From JBHIDQ01 sp046760155 (lineage in GTDB: Bacteria; Chloroflexota; Dehalococcoidia; Dehalococcoidales; RBG-16-60-22), in NCBI GenBank assembly GCA_046760155.1, contig JBHIDQ010000029.1, forward strand, positions 1 through 16,256: a DNA stretch of 16,256 nt. The letters run 5' to 3'. The position numbers were made by a program, and so were the translations under genes. Shown here piece after piece: positions 1 to 6,036 of the stretch (position 1 is its first letter; each line of letters begins with the position of its first letter). The notes beneath the pieces are model-generated. The model searched no databases. It was given only the letters and a program-made list of their open reading frames with translations, and was not told where the DNA came from.

Positions 1-34
1 CTTATTCCCTTCACCTTTAATATGCACCTGTTAG

Positions 35-307
35 CCTCAAACTAATATACAAGCGGTTTGTGCAATCTTTGATAACTCCTGTCCTTTTTCCATTATCGCC
101 AGGCACCGCCAGTCCGGCTTCGTTATCACCAGCAACCGAGCGGTAGATGAGCGGCTAGGACTCTTTGATGACCCTATCCTGGGTAACAGCGCCCTGGACC
201 GCCTAGCCAATGCCAGCTACCCGGTCGTCATTGAGGGCACTAGCTACCGTGAGCGGCTCTCCCCACACCGAAGGAAGGAGGTATTGACTACCACGAGCAC
301 GACGTGA
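35..307 (+). pseudogene. IstB-like (IS21-family helper ATPase) C-terminal remnant
   Basis: From about base 98 the frame reads ARHRQSGFVITSNRAVDERL and then, after FDDP, a run of ILGNSALDRLANASYP followed by VVIEGTSYRER, ending at the TGA at 305-307. The ITSNR motif, a DP...LDRL stretch and a closing EG-SYR motif are the signature of the C-terminal end of IstB, the AAA+ helper of IS21-family transposition. Only about 70-90 residues of the usual ~250 are present. The frame is closed upstream by a stop at 32-34, and no Walker A or B motif is visible. The upstream part (35-97) fits IstB less well. I read it as a decayed insertion-sequence remnant. A DnaC-type loader is the alternative, but the DP...LDRL spacing favours IstB. 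Confidence 0.6.
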
Positions 308-369
308 TAAAAATTAATCAAGCGGTGGGTCAAAGTATGTGGTCAGGGGTGGAGCAAAGAAGGTGGTTA

Positions 370-398
370 TTGACAGCGATACGCGTTTTGTTTCTTAT
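370..398 (+). promoter_or_regulatory. possible sigma-70 promoter for the CC-terminal protein/ArsA-like pair
   Basis: A perfect -35 hexamer TTGACA (370-375) is followed after 17 bases by TCTTAT (393-398), a 4/6 match to the -10 consensus. Transcription would start near 405, leaving about 58 bases before the ATG at 463. This agrees with choosing 463 rather than 304 as the start of the next gene. It is sequence match only. Confidence 0.35.
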
Positions 399-462
399 GG
401 CAAATAGCGTTCGCCATGAATCTAAAAGACCAAATAAAAGGAAACAGAAAGCTATTAAAGAT

Positions 463-753
463 ATGAAGACACACGATCTTAAAGAAAAAATATTGCCGGC
501 TATCCAAGAATTTTTAGAGGCCTGCTATAAGACGTCTGCTACAGGTGTTACTAGAAAAGAGGCATTTGATATCAATGACAACTTCATTATCCTCTTATTC
601 GGTGACCTTTTGGGAATTCCTAATCCTGTCTCATATTATACTTTGGAGCTCCTTCCTTATTTAGCCGAAGAACTCGAAGGCTGGGAGAGAAGGATGCAAA
701 ATAGAAAAAGCATTATGGCTGAGAAATTTGGCCAGTTTGATTTCTGTTGTTAG
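463..753 (+). CDS. small protein ending in Cys-Cys (resembles cory-CC-star family)
   Basis: A protein of 96 residues if it starts at the ATG at 463. The open frame runs back to a GTG at 304, but that GTG overlaps the stop of the IstB remnant, and the extra 53 residues are basic, low in pattern and unlike the rest. The conserved-looking core is FGDLLGIPNPVSYYTLELLP followed by a charged helix (LAEELEGWERRM), and the chain ends ...FDFCC at the stop. From memory, a terminal Cys-Cys and a core of this kind are typical of the small 'cory-CC-star' proteins, often encoded near ArsA-type ATPases, as here. Their function is not known to me. The terminal cysteines could bind metal or be modified, which is speculation. 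The gene is AT-rich like the next one. There is no clear ribosome binding site at 463. Confidence 0.6.
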   Translation: MKTHDLKEKILPAIQEFLEACYKTSATGVTRKEAFDINDNFIILLFGDLLGIPNPVSYYTLELLPYLAEELEGWERRMQNRKSIMAEKFGQFDFCC

Positions 754-897
754 GTTGAAAGTGCTTTGATTTTACTGGTGCCATGTTGCCATGTTCTATA
801 GCTTCTTTTTGTTTTTCCAATTATAAGGCACACTGAAGGTTTTAAGAAATTATTCAAAAGATAGCCACTAAAGTAGAGACTCTGCGGAGCTTAAGTT
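754..897. other. AT-rich intergenic spacer before the ArsA-like gene
   Basis: It contains an exact tandem duplication TGCCATGT TGCCATGT (779-794) followed by an AT-rich stretch. I see no strong promoter or terminator, so the two genes may be co-transcribed. A weak GGAG sits about ten bases before the ATG at 898. Confidence 0.4.
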
Positions 898-1860
898 ATG
901 AAGGACATTCTAAGTCGAAAATTTATTTTCTTCTCAGGTAAAGGTGGCTCAGGAAAAACAACTTGTGCTGGTGCCTTATCGCTTTGTTTAGCTCAATCGA
1001 AACAGCCGACTTTAATTGTTTCTACTGATCCTGCTCATTCTCTTTCGGATATCTTTGGTTCAAAAATTGGCTTTAAAGAAACCAAAATAACCGATAATCT
1101 ATGGGGAATTGAGATAGACCCTAAGAGAGAAGCGAAAAGATATATGGAGGCAATAAAGGAAAAGATGCGAAATATTGTTAGTAGCGTAATAGTGAATGAA
1201 ATAAAAAGACAAATTGATATAGCGTATCTGTCTCCAGGAGCAGAAGAATCAGCGATATTCGATAAATTCATAGAATTAATGGAGAGAATAAATAAACCCT
1301 ATGAAAAGATTGTCTTTGATACAGCTCCTACAGGGCATACCTTGAGACTACTCGCCTTACCAGAAATGTTAGGTGCCTGGATTGAAAGACTGATAAAGAA
1401 AAGGGAGCAAGCAATGAGTCTAATGAGGATGGCTTCTGCCGTTGATAAAGAATTAGAGAAAAGAGTGAGAAGTGATCCTGTGATTGAAACCCTAGAGAAA
1501 AGAAAAGCAAAATTTGAAATGGCAAGGACATATTTGGTAGATAAGAAATCAGCAAGTTTTATTTTTGTATTAGATGCCGAAAAACTCTCGATTTTAGAGA
1601 CAGAAAGAGCGCTCTCATTATTAAAAAGGCACGCCATATCCGTAGATGGGATTATCGTTAACAAAATTATCCCTCCTCGGGATGATGAATTCCTAAGAAA
1701 GCGGAAAGCCATTCAGGACAGATGCCTTGAGGAAATAAGAGTTAAATTCAAAGGATTGATTTTGAGCTATATTCCGCTTTTAGAATCGGATATCCAAAGC
1801 ATTGAAGATTTACAAAAGGTAAGTCGCATATTTAATAATCTCTTGCCATTCCAGACGTGA
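898..1860 (+). CDS. ArsA/Get3-family P-loop ATPase, single domain
   Basis: 320 residues, the size of a single-domain ArsA/Get3 ATPase. The deviant Walker A GKGGSGKTT lies at residues 14-22, switch I DPAHSLSD at 44-51, a PGAEE motif at 113-117, and switch II DTAPTGHTLR at 141-150. All are diagnostic of the family, which includes the ATPase that energises arsenite pumps and the Get3/TRC40 tail-anchored protein targeting factor. The three metalloid-binding cysteines of classical ArsA are not recognisable; only scattered cysteines (23, 30 and one near the C-terminus) are present. An arsenic role is therefore not shown. The neighbour with a Cys-Cys end and the shared low GC content suggest the two genes work and travel together. 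No ArsB/Acr3 pump or ArsD is adjacent, although an Acr3 fragment lies 13 kb downstream. A chaperone-like or assembly ATPase is as likely as a pump motor. Confidence 0.85.
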   Translation: MKDILSRKFIFFSGKGGSGKTTCAGALSLCLAQSKQPTLIVSTDPAHSLSDIFGSKIGFKETKITDNLWGIEIDPKREAKRYMEAIKEKMRNIVSSVIVNEIKRQIDIAYLSPGAEESAIFDKFIELMERINKPYEKIVFDTAPTGHTLRLLALPEMLGAWIERLIKKREQAMSLMRMASAVDKELEKRVRSDPVIETLEKRKAKFEMARTYLVDKKSASFIFVLDAEKLSILETERALSLLKRHAISVDGIIVNKIIPPRDDEFLRKRKAIQDRCLEEIRVKFKGLILSYIPLLESDIQSIEDLQKVSRIFNNLLPFQT

Positions 1861-2284
1861 CCTGCGATTAGCAGCCAACAAAAGGGCGAAAGGTTACCTT
1901 AGTCTCTAGCTAACACCACTTTCCTCTCTAAAGTCCCAGTCACATTCGCTACGCACAAAAGTTCGTTAGCCTGCCTATTTTCTCAGCTACCTAAAGTATC
2001 CCAATGTTGAAGATTCAGGAGATGCATTACCATTATCCGATACCCGGAGAAAGCAAAAGGGGTGGTTTGAAAATGGCTCATTAAAAAACTGAAAGTAAGC
2101 ATTACCGAGTTTTGCCATTGCCAATAATGCGCGCAACATTGACATACGTTTTCACATCTGGGTATGATGTTGACCGGGCAGATTAAAATAAGCAACAAGA
2201 TTACACGGCAAAGTCGGCAACGTAAAAAATAATAACCAACTTTAGTCACGATAGACGGTGTTCCGGCTTTGCCACGGTGCTACG
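1861..2284. other. intergenic region upstream of the sensory operon
   Basis: About 420 bases with no convincing gene. A short open stretch on the + strand (about 1976-2092, ending ...GWFENGSLKN) is unrecognised and lacks a start, and a minus-strand frame of 88 codons (1983-2249) is Cys/Leu-rich with no recognisable motif. The region holds the sigma-70 promoter listed separately. It also marks the change from the AT-rich block on the left to the more GC-rich block on the right. Confidence 0.5.
2139..2168 (+). promoter_or_regulatory. near-consensus sigma-70 promoter for the PhnD-like/kinase/regulator operon
   Basis: TTGACA (2139-2144, 6/6) and TATGAT (2163-2168, 5/6) are separated by 18 bases. 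Transcription would begin near 2175 and leave a leader of about 110 bases before the ATG at 2285. A constitutive-type promoter is reasonable for a sensor operon. Confidence 0.55.
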
Positions 2285-3238
2285 ATGCAAACGAGATTTT
2301 GGTTTCTCGTATTAGTCCCCATTGTTGCCATGGCCGCGGTGCTATTTCTCGCCATGGACAGCGACCAAAGCCCGAATACAATTAAGGTCAGCCTTTATGA
2401 AAAGACGGAGGTTTCACCGGTACAGCAAATCCGTGGCTGTTCTTTCGGCCACCACAGCAGTAGCCCGTTACGGGTGGCTATCGCTGGCATAACGTCCCCA
2501 AGCAAGACCCTGGAGGACTATCGGAAGCTTCTAACGTATATGGGCCAGAAGCTGGATCGACAGGTCACCTTGATTCTGAAGCCAACCTATGCTGAGATCA
2601 ACGACCTCATCAGGGACAGGCGTGTTGATTTGGGCTTCGTTTGCACTTTAGCTTATGTCAAAGGTAACCAGGACTTTGGCATGGAGCTTCTGGTAGCCCC
2701 ACAGATGTACGGAAAAACGGTATATTACTCTTATTTGATCGTGCCTCAGGAAAGTAGTGCCGGGGAGCTAAGAGACCTCAGGAATGCCAGCTTCGCCTTC
2801 GCCGACCCGATGTCTAACAGTGGCCACTTGGCGCCAACCTACCAGCTATACTTGCTTAATGAGACCCCGGTTTCCTTCTTCAGCAGATATATTTTTACCT
2901 ACAGCCACGATAACTCTATTTTAGCTGTAGCCGACAAGCTGGTCGATGGAGCTGCCGTAGATAGCTTAGTCTATGACCAACTGATTATCAACCACCCAGA
3001 AATAGCCGCTAAGACTAAGATCATCGCTCGTTGGGGTCCCTATGGAATACCCCCGGTGGTTAATCACCCAGCACTGGATCCTCAATTAAAGCAGCAACTA
3101 CGGGATTTCTTCCTCAATCTACACAACTCTGATGAAGGAAGAAGGATACTCAGCAATTTGGGCATCGACAAATTCATGGTCGTCTCCGATGATATCTATG
3201 ACTCGGTAAGGGAAATGAAAAAGAAACTGGGATGGTGA
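2285..3238 (+). CDS. PhnD-like periplasmic oxyanion-binding sensor protein
   Basis: 317 residues from the ATG at 2285; a GTG at 2258 would add nine residues. I prefer the ATG because it gives a clean export signal: MQTR followed by a hydrophobic helix (FWFLVLVPIVAMAAVLFLAM). There is no lipobox. The body is a type-2 periplasmic binding fold of the PhnD family: LRVAIAG strand, DYRKLLTYMGQKL helix, VDLGFVCTLAYV, and FADPMSNSGHLAPTYQL, which corresponds to the usual DP-S-SG ligand loop. The Cys in GFVCTLAYV (residue 129 counting from the GTG) lies at the ligand cleft. AioX, the arsenite sensor of this family, uses a cysteine to bind As(III), and the TtrS tetrathionate sensor has the same fold. 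The ligand here is unknown. There is no ABC permease or ATPase nearby; the next gene is a sensor kinase two bases away. The protein is therefore probably a signal receptor rather than a transporter part. Confidence 0.8.
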   Translation: MQTRFWFLVLVPIVAMAAVLFLAMDSDQSPNTIKVSLYEKTEVSPVQQIRGCSFGHHSSSPLRVAIAGITSPSKTLEDYRKLLTYMGQKLDRQVTLILKPTYAEINDLIRDRRVDLGFVCTLAYVKGNQDFGMELLVAPQMYGKTVYYSYLIVPQESSAGELRDLRNASFAFADPMSNSGHLAPTYQLYLLNETPVSFFSRYIFTYSHDNSILAVADKLVDGAAVDSLVYDQLIINHPEIAAKTKIIARWGPYGIPPVVNHPALDPQLKQQLRDFFLNLHNSDEGRRILSNLGIDKFMVVSDDIYDSVREMKKKLGW

Positions 3239-3239
3239 C

Positions 3240-4649
3240 GTGAAGAGCAAGTTACTGTGGCCTGCCTTTTGGTCCAGAGTTGGGGCAGTAAGCATCCGGG
3301 TAAAAATCATGGGTATTGTGGCCCTCTGCATCTTTTTTTCTGCCCTGGCCATGGTCTGGTATGCCCATCGCGATGTCTCAGTTGCATTGAGGGATGAACT
3401 AGTAGAGCGAGGCATCACCATTGGCATTGGCTTAGCCTCACAGAGCCGTAATTTGATACTCACCAACAATCAGTTCGGTCTTTATACATTAGTCAGGGAA
3501 CACCGCGCCGTTGACAAGGGCCTTGTCTACGCTTTTGTATTGGATGATGCCGGTAACGTCCTGGCTCACACCTTTGATGAAGGATTTCCCATTGAGCTAC
3601 TGGGAGTAAATCAAGTGAAGCCGGGGGAGCCGTACCGGGTGCAGGCGCTGCAAACTGAGGATGACCGGATCCAAGATGTGGCTGTCCCCATCCTTGGTGG
3701 CAAGGCTGGCGTGGTTCGCCTCGGGATGTCTGAGGCCACCATCAGAGCGGCAGTTACTAAACATATCCACAAGATTTTAATCTGGACCGCCTTGATATTA
3801 GTGCTCGGGCTTTCTGTAGCTTATGGCCTAGCCTCCATCTTGACCAAGCCGGTTTCTCGGCTGTCAGAGGCAGCACGAGCAATAGGTAAGGGTGACTTCA
3901 AATGGAAGGCCCCCATTTGGGCCAAGGATGAGATCGGCAATTTGGGCACCGCCTTTAAAGAGATGAGTGACGAGCTTAAACATAAAGAGGAGATGCGGCA
4001 GCAGCTTCTGGCAAAAGTAATTGGTGCTCAGGAAGAGGAACGTAAACGCATTGCCCGTGAACTTCACGACGAGACGAGCCAGACTTTGACCTCGTTGATG
4101 GTCGGTCTCAAGTTCGTCGAGGACTCAACTGACGCCGTCCAGATTAAAGAAAAGACCGCCGAGCTACGAGCGCTGACCACCCAGACCTTGGAAAATGTGC
4201 ACTACTTGGCGACAGAGCTTCGCCCTAGTCTCTTGGATGACCTCGGCTTGGTCGCTGCCATCCAAAGGTATATCAAGGAATACTCAGCGAAGATGAACAT
4301 CAATGTTGATTCCCACATAAGCGGTCTCAACGAGCAGCGTTTGTCACCTGAGGTCGAAACCACCATCTACCGCGTTATCCAGGAGGCGCTAACCAATATT
4401 GCCAAACATGCTGAAGCCAGCAACGTAAGCGTTGTCTTAAGTTATCGAGATTCATCGCTGGTGACAATTATCGAGGATGACGGCAAGGGCTTCGATATTG
4501 ATAGCGTTATGGCTTCGCCGGATGGGAAAAAGCTAGGGCTCTTCGGTATGTACGAGCGCGCTTCTCTTATCGGGGGCGACCTCACCATTGAGTCCCGACC
4601 TGGAAGTGGTACTACCATTTTCCTTGAGGTACCTTTGAAACTGACATAG
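3240..4649 (+). CDS. membrane sensor histidine kinase (HAMP, HisKA_3, HATPase_c)
   Basis: 469 residues from a GTG start just after the stop of the PhnD-like gene. Domains in order: first membrane helix about 22-42; an extracytoplasmic sensor region of about 135 residues that looks Cache-like; second membrane helix about 179-201; HAMP about 202-255; the HisKA_3 dimerisation/phosphoacceptor helix with EEERKRIARELHDE, phosphoacceptor His276; and the ATPase domain with N-box QEALTNIAKH (Asn385), G1 box DDGKGFD (413-419) and G2 box GLFGM (433-437). This is the NarX/DegS class, which pairs with NarL-type regulators, and one follows directly. The upstream binding protein probably presents its ligand to the external domain, as proposed for AioX-AioS. 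The ligand is not evident from sequence. Confidence 0.9.
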   Translation: MKSKLLWPAFWSRVGAVSIRVKIMGIVALCIFFSALAMVWYAHRDVSVALRDELVERGITIGIGLASQSRNLILTNNQFGLYTLVREHRAVDKGLVYAFVLDDAGNVLAHTFDEGFPIELLGVNQVKPGEPYRVQALQTEDDRIQDVAVPILGGKAGVVRLGMSEATIRAAVTKHIHKILIWTALILVLGLSVAYGLASILTKPVSRLSEAARAIGKGDFKWKAPIWAKDEIGNLGTAFKEMSDELKHKEEMRQQLLAKVIGAQEEERKRIARELHDETSQTLTSLMVGLKFVEDSTDAVQIKEKTAELRALTTQTLENVHYLATELRPSLLDDLGLVAAIQRYIKEYSAKMNINVDSHISGLNEQRLSPEVETTIYRVIQEALTNIAKHAEASNVSVVLSYRDSSLVTIIEDDGKGFDIDSVMASPDGKKLGLFGMYERASLIGGDLTIESRPGSGTTIFLEVPLKLT

Positions 4650-4659
4650 GAGATATTGG

Positions 4660-5322
4660 ATGAATAAGATAAAAATACTTCTGGCCGACGACCATGCCGT
4701 TCTCCGGGCTGGGCTTAAGACATTGTTCAACGCTCAGCCTGATATCGAGGTAATCGCTGAGGCTGCCGACGGCGAGGAGACAGTGCGCAAAAGTCTGAAG
4801 GTTGCTCCTGACATCGTACTCATGGATATTACCATGCCGAAGCTAAGCGGTTTGGAGGCAACCCGGGAAATAAAGAGACAGAATCCGGCGATAAAGGTGC
4901 TGGTACTGACCATGCATGAGGATGAGAGCTATCTCTATCAGACGCTTCGGGCTGGAGCAAGTGGCTATGTACCCAAAAAAGCGGCTGATACCGAGTTATT
5001 GACCGCGATCAGGGCGACTTATCGCGGAGAGTACTTTATTCATTCTTCAATGACCGCAGGACTCGTGGCAGAGTTGTGCAATAGGGAGGTATTTAACCCA
5101 GTAGCAAGTCAAGAGCAGGACAGGCTCAGTCACCGGGAAAGAGAAGTGCTTCAGCTTCTGGCCGTGGGCCATACTAATCAGCAAATAGCCGACAAGCTCT
5201 ATTTGAGCGTCAAGACCGTGGAGACTTATAAAGCCCGCATCAAGGAAAAACTGGGACTTCAGGGACGGGCAGAGCTGGTCCGTTATGCTATCCAGACAGG
5301 TCTCTTGGATACAGAAGCTTGA
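4660..5322 (+). CDS. NarL/FixJ-family response regulator, partner of the kinase
   Basis: 220 residues with an AGGAGA ribosome binding site just before the ATG. The receiver domain has the acidic pair in LLADDH (D10, D11), phosphoacceptor Asp56 in DIVLMDITMP, and the conserved Lys106 in GYVPKK. The C-terminal LuxR-type helix-turn-helix begins at LSHREREVLQLLAVGHTNQQ and continues IADKLYLSVKTVETYKARIKEKL. All residues needed for phosphorylation and DNA binding are present. It is the last gene of the sensory operon, ten bases after the kinase and followed by a strong terminator. The obvious target is the enzyme operon that starts at tatA; this is inferred from position. Confidence 0.92.
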   Translation: MNKIKILLADDHAVLRAGLKTLFNAQPDIEVIAEAADGEETVRKSLKVAPDIVLMDITMPKLSGLEATREIKRQNPAIKVLVLTMHEDESYLYQTLRAGASGYVPKKAADTELLTAIRATYRGEYFIHSSMTAGLVAELCNREVFNPVASQEQDRLSHREREVLQLLAVGHTNQQIADKLYLSVKTVETYKARIKEKLGLQGRAELVRYAIQTGLLDTEA

Positions 5323-5343
5323 GCCGTGCCCAAAAAGCAGTTC

Positions 5344-5373
5344 AAAGAGAACCGAGACCGGTTCTCTTTTTTA
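5344..5373 (+). terminator. intrinsic terminator after the sensory operon
   Basis: A perfect 11-bp stem (AAAGAGAACCG at 5344-5354 with CGGTTCTCTTT at 5359-5369) encloses the tetraloop AGAC, and its 3' arm runs into an uninterrupted T tract to 5372. It lies 22 bases after the regulator stop codon, so it separates the sensory operon from the enzyme operon. Confidence 0.9.
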
Positions 5374-5418
5374 TGTTCTGAAAAACGGCGAAGGCCTTCA
5401 GTTTTACACCAAAACAAT

Positions 5419-5480
5419 CGGCAATAATTCAGTATTTTCCCTGACAGCAGAGCGGCAACAATCAGTATTTTCCCTGACAC
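5419..5480. repeat. 33-bp-period tandem repeat, possible IS21-family end
   Basis: An 18-base unit, TCAGTATTTTCCCTGACA, occurs exactly at 5429-5446 and 5462-5479. Each copy is preceded by CGGCAA followed by a similar A/T-rich linker, so the period is about 33 bases. Read on the minus strand each unit begins TGTCAGGG. Outer TGT ends and repeated ~20-bp boxes inside the ends are features of IS21-family elements, and an IstB remnant is present at the start of the window. The outer edge faces right, so the lost element would have lain to the left. A tandem regulator-binding site three helical turns apart is the main alternative. Confidence 0.5.
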
Positions 5481-5621
5481 CAGTCCGCCATTAATTCTTT
5501 TATCATATTAGTAAGACCTACTCAATTGTGAGGAAGTATATCATCACCGGTAATGAAAGCTACTCTGCTAGAGAGAACACCACCTACGCTACGGAAATAA
5601 AGTGCCCTTCGGATTGGTAGT

Positions 5622-5635
5622 GATTGACATCAATC
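5622..5635. promoter_or_regulatory. candidate operator palindrome upstream of tatA
   Basis: GATTGA-CA-TCAATC is a perfect 6-2-6 inverted repeat about 80 bases before the tatA start. The 2-base centre is like the 7-2-7 layout of paired NarL heptamers, although the half-site sequence is not the E. coli NarL consensus. It is too short-spaced for FNR (TTGAT-N4-ATCAA). With NarL-type regulators encoded on both sides of the operon, a regulator site is plausible but unproven. Confidence 0.4.
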
Positions 5636-5712
5636 GGGCAAACCGGGGGGTGGTTTCCTCAGGCAGAGCTAATATTATCCAAGTAACAATATTATGAGAT
5701 TATGAGGTAAAG

Positions 5713-5928
5713 ATGCCATTTCGAATTGGCCCCTGGGAGATTGTTCTTATCTTGCTAATTGTCCTCATTATCTTCGGGGCAGGCAAGTTACCCCAGGTTG
5801 GAGGCGCCATTGGCAAGGGATTACGAGAGTTCCGCAAGGCGCAAAGCGGAATAGATGAAACTTCCAAACCCACGGATGACACTCTCAGGCTCAAAAAGGA
5901 GAAAACAAAAGCTAGATTAAAAGACTGA
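5713..5928 (+). CDS. tatA: TatA, Sec-independent twin-arginine translocase subunit
   Basis: 71 residues with the full TatA/E pattern: a short N-terminus, a single membrane helix (IVLILLIVLIIFGAGKLPQV), the FGAGKLPQ hinge, the amphipathic helix GGAIGKGLREFRKAQ and a charged tail. TatA oligomers form the conduit for folded proteins exported with a twin-arginine signal. A GAGG ribosome binding site lies five bases upstream. No tatB or tatC is nearby, so it must work with TatBC encoded elsewhere. The next gene has a classical Tat signal, so this looks like a dedicated TatA copy for this enzyme. A TatA/TatE distinction cannot be made from sequence. Confidence 0.92.
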   Translation: MPFRIGPWEIVLILLIVLIIFGAGKLPQVGGAIGKGLREFRKAQSGIDETSKPTDDTLRLKKEKTKARLKD

Positions 5929-5965
5929 GGTCATCGCGCTGTGTTAAGTTTTGCTCAAAACACGT

Positions 5966-6008
5966 GGCTGCTCCACAAGTACCATTGAGACCATAAAATG
6001 GAGCAGCC
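5966..6008 (+). promoter_or_regulatory. inverted repeat in the tatA-catalytic subunit spacer
   Basis: GGCTGCTCCA (5966-5975) pairs perfectly with TGGAGCAGCC (5999-6008) over ten bases, with a 23-base loop. It is followed by only TTT, so it is not a typical strong terminator. It may be an attenuating or mRNA-stabilising hairpin that sets the tatA to enzyme expression ratio. The ribosome binding site AAAGGAGGT of the next gene lies about 15 bases beyond and stays free. Confidence 0.5.
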
Positions 6009-6036
6009 TTTAGAGAGACTAAAAAGGAGGTAGGTC

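Larger units (their letters stand above)
5374..5712. other. regulatory gap upstream of tatA
   Basis: About 340 bases without a supported gene. It holds the tandem repeat at 5419-5480 and the palindrome at 5622-5635, both listed separately, and two copies of AATATTAT (5671-5678 and 5688-5695), either of which could be part of a -10 region. A GTG-initiated run of about 30 codons lies just upstream of the palindrome (about 5528-5620) and has no recognisable motif. The enzyme-operon promoter should lie here, but no good -35/-10 pair is visible, which would fit activator-dependent transcription. Confidence 0.5.

Noticed and set aside
304..462. N-terminal extension of the Cys-Cys-terminal protein from the GTG at 304
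   Set aside because: The GTG overlaps the stop of the IstB remnant, there is no ribosome binding site, and a promoter-like sequence lies inside the extension.
1976..2092. Short + strand open stretch ending GWFENGSLKN, possible transposase tail
   Set aside because: Only about 38 codons, no start codon, and no family that I can name with confidence.
1983..2249. Minus-strand open frame of 88 codons in the intergenic region
   Set aside because: No recognisable motif, no ribosome binding site, unusual Cys/Leu content, and the region carries a strong + strand promoter.
5419..5480. CRISPR array
   Set aside because: Only two repeats of 18 bases with 15-base spacing that is itself partly similar, and no cas genes.
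5283..5494. Overlapping frames on both strands across the terminator and tandem repeat
   Set aside because: They read through a perfect intrinsic terminator and the repeat, and their sequences are low in pattern.
5622..5635. FNR/CRP-type site
   Set aside because: The half-sites are two bases apart; FNR and CRP sites need wider spacing and different half-site order.
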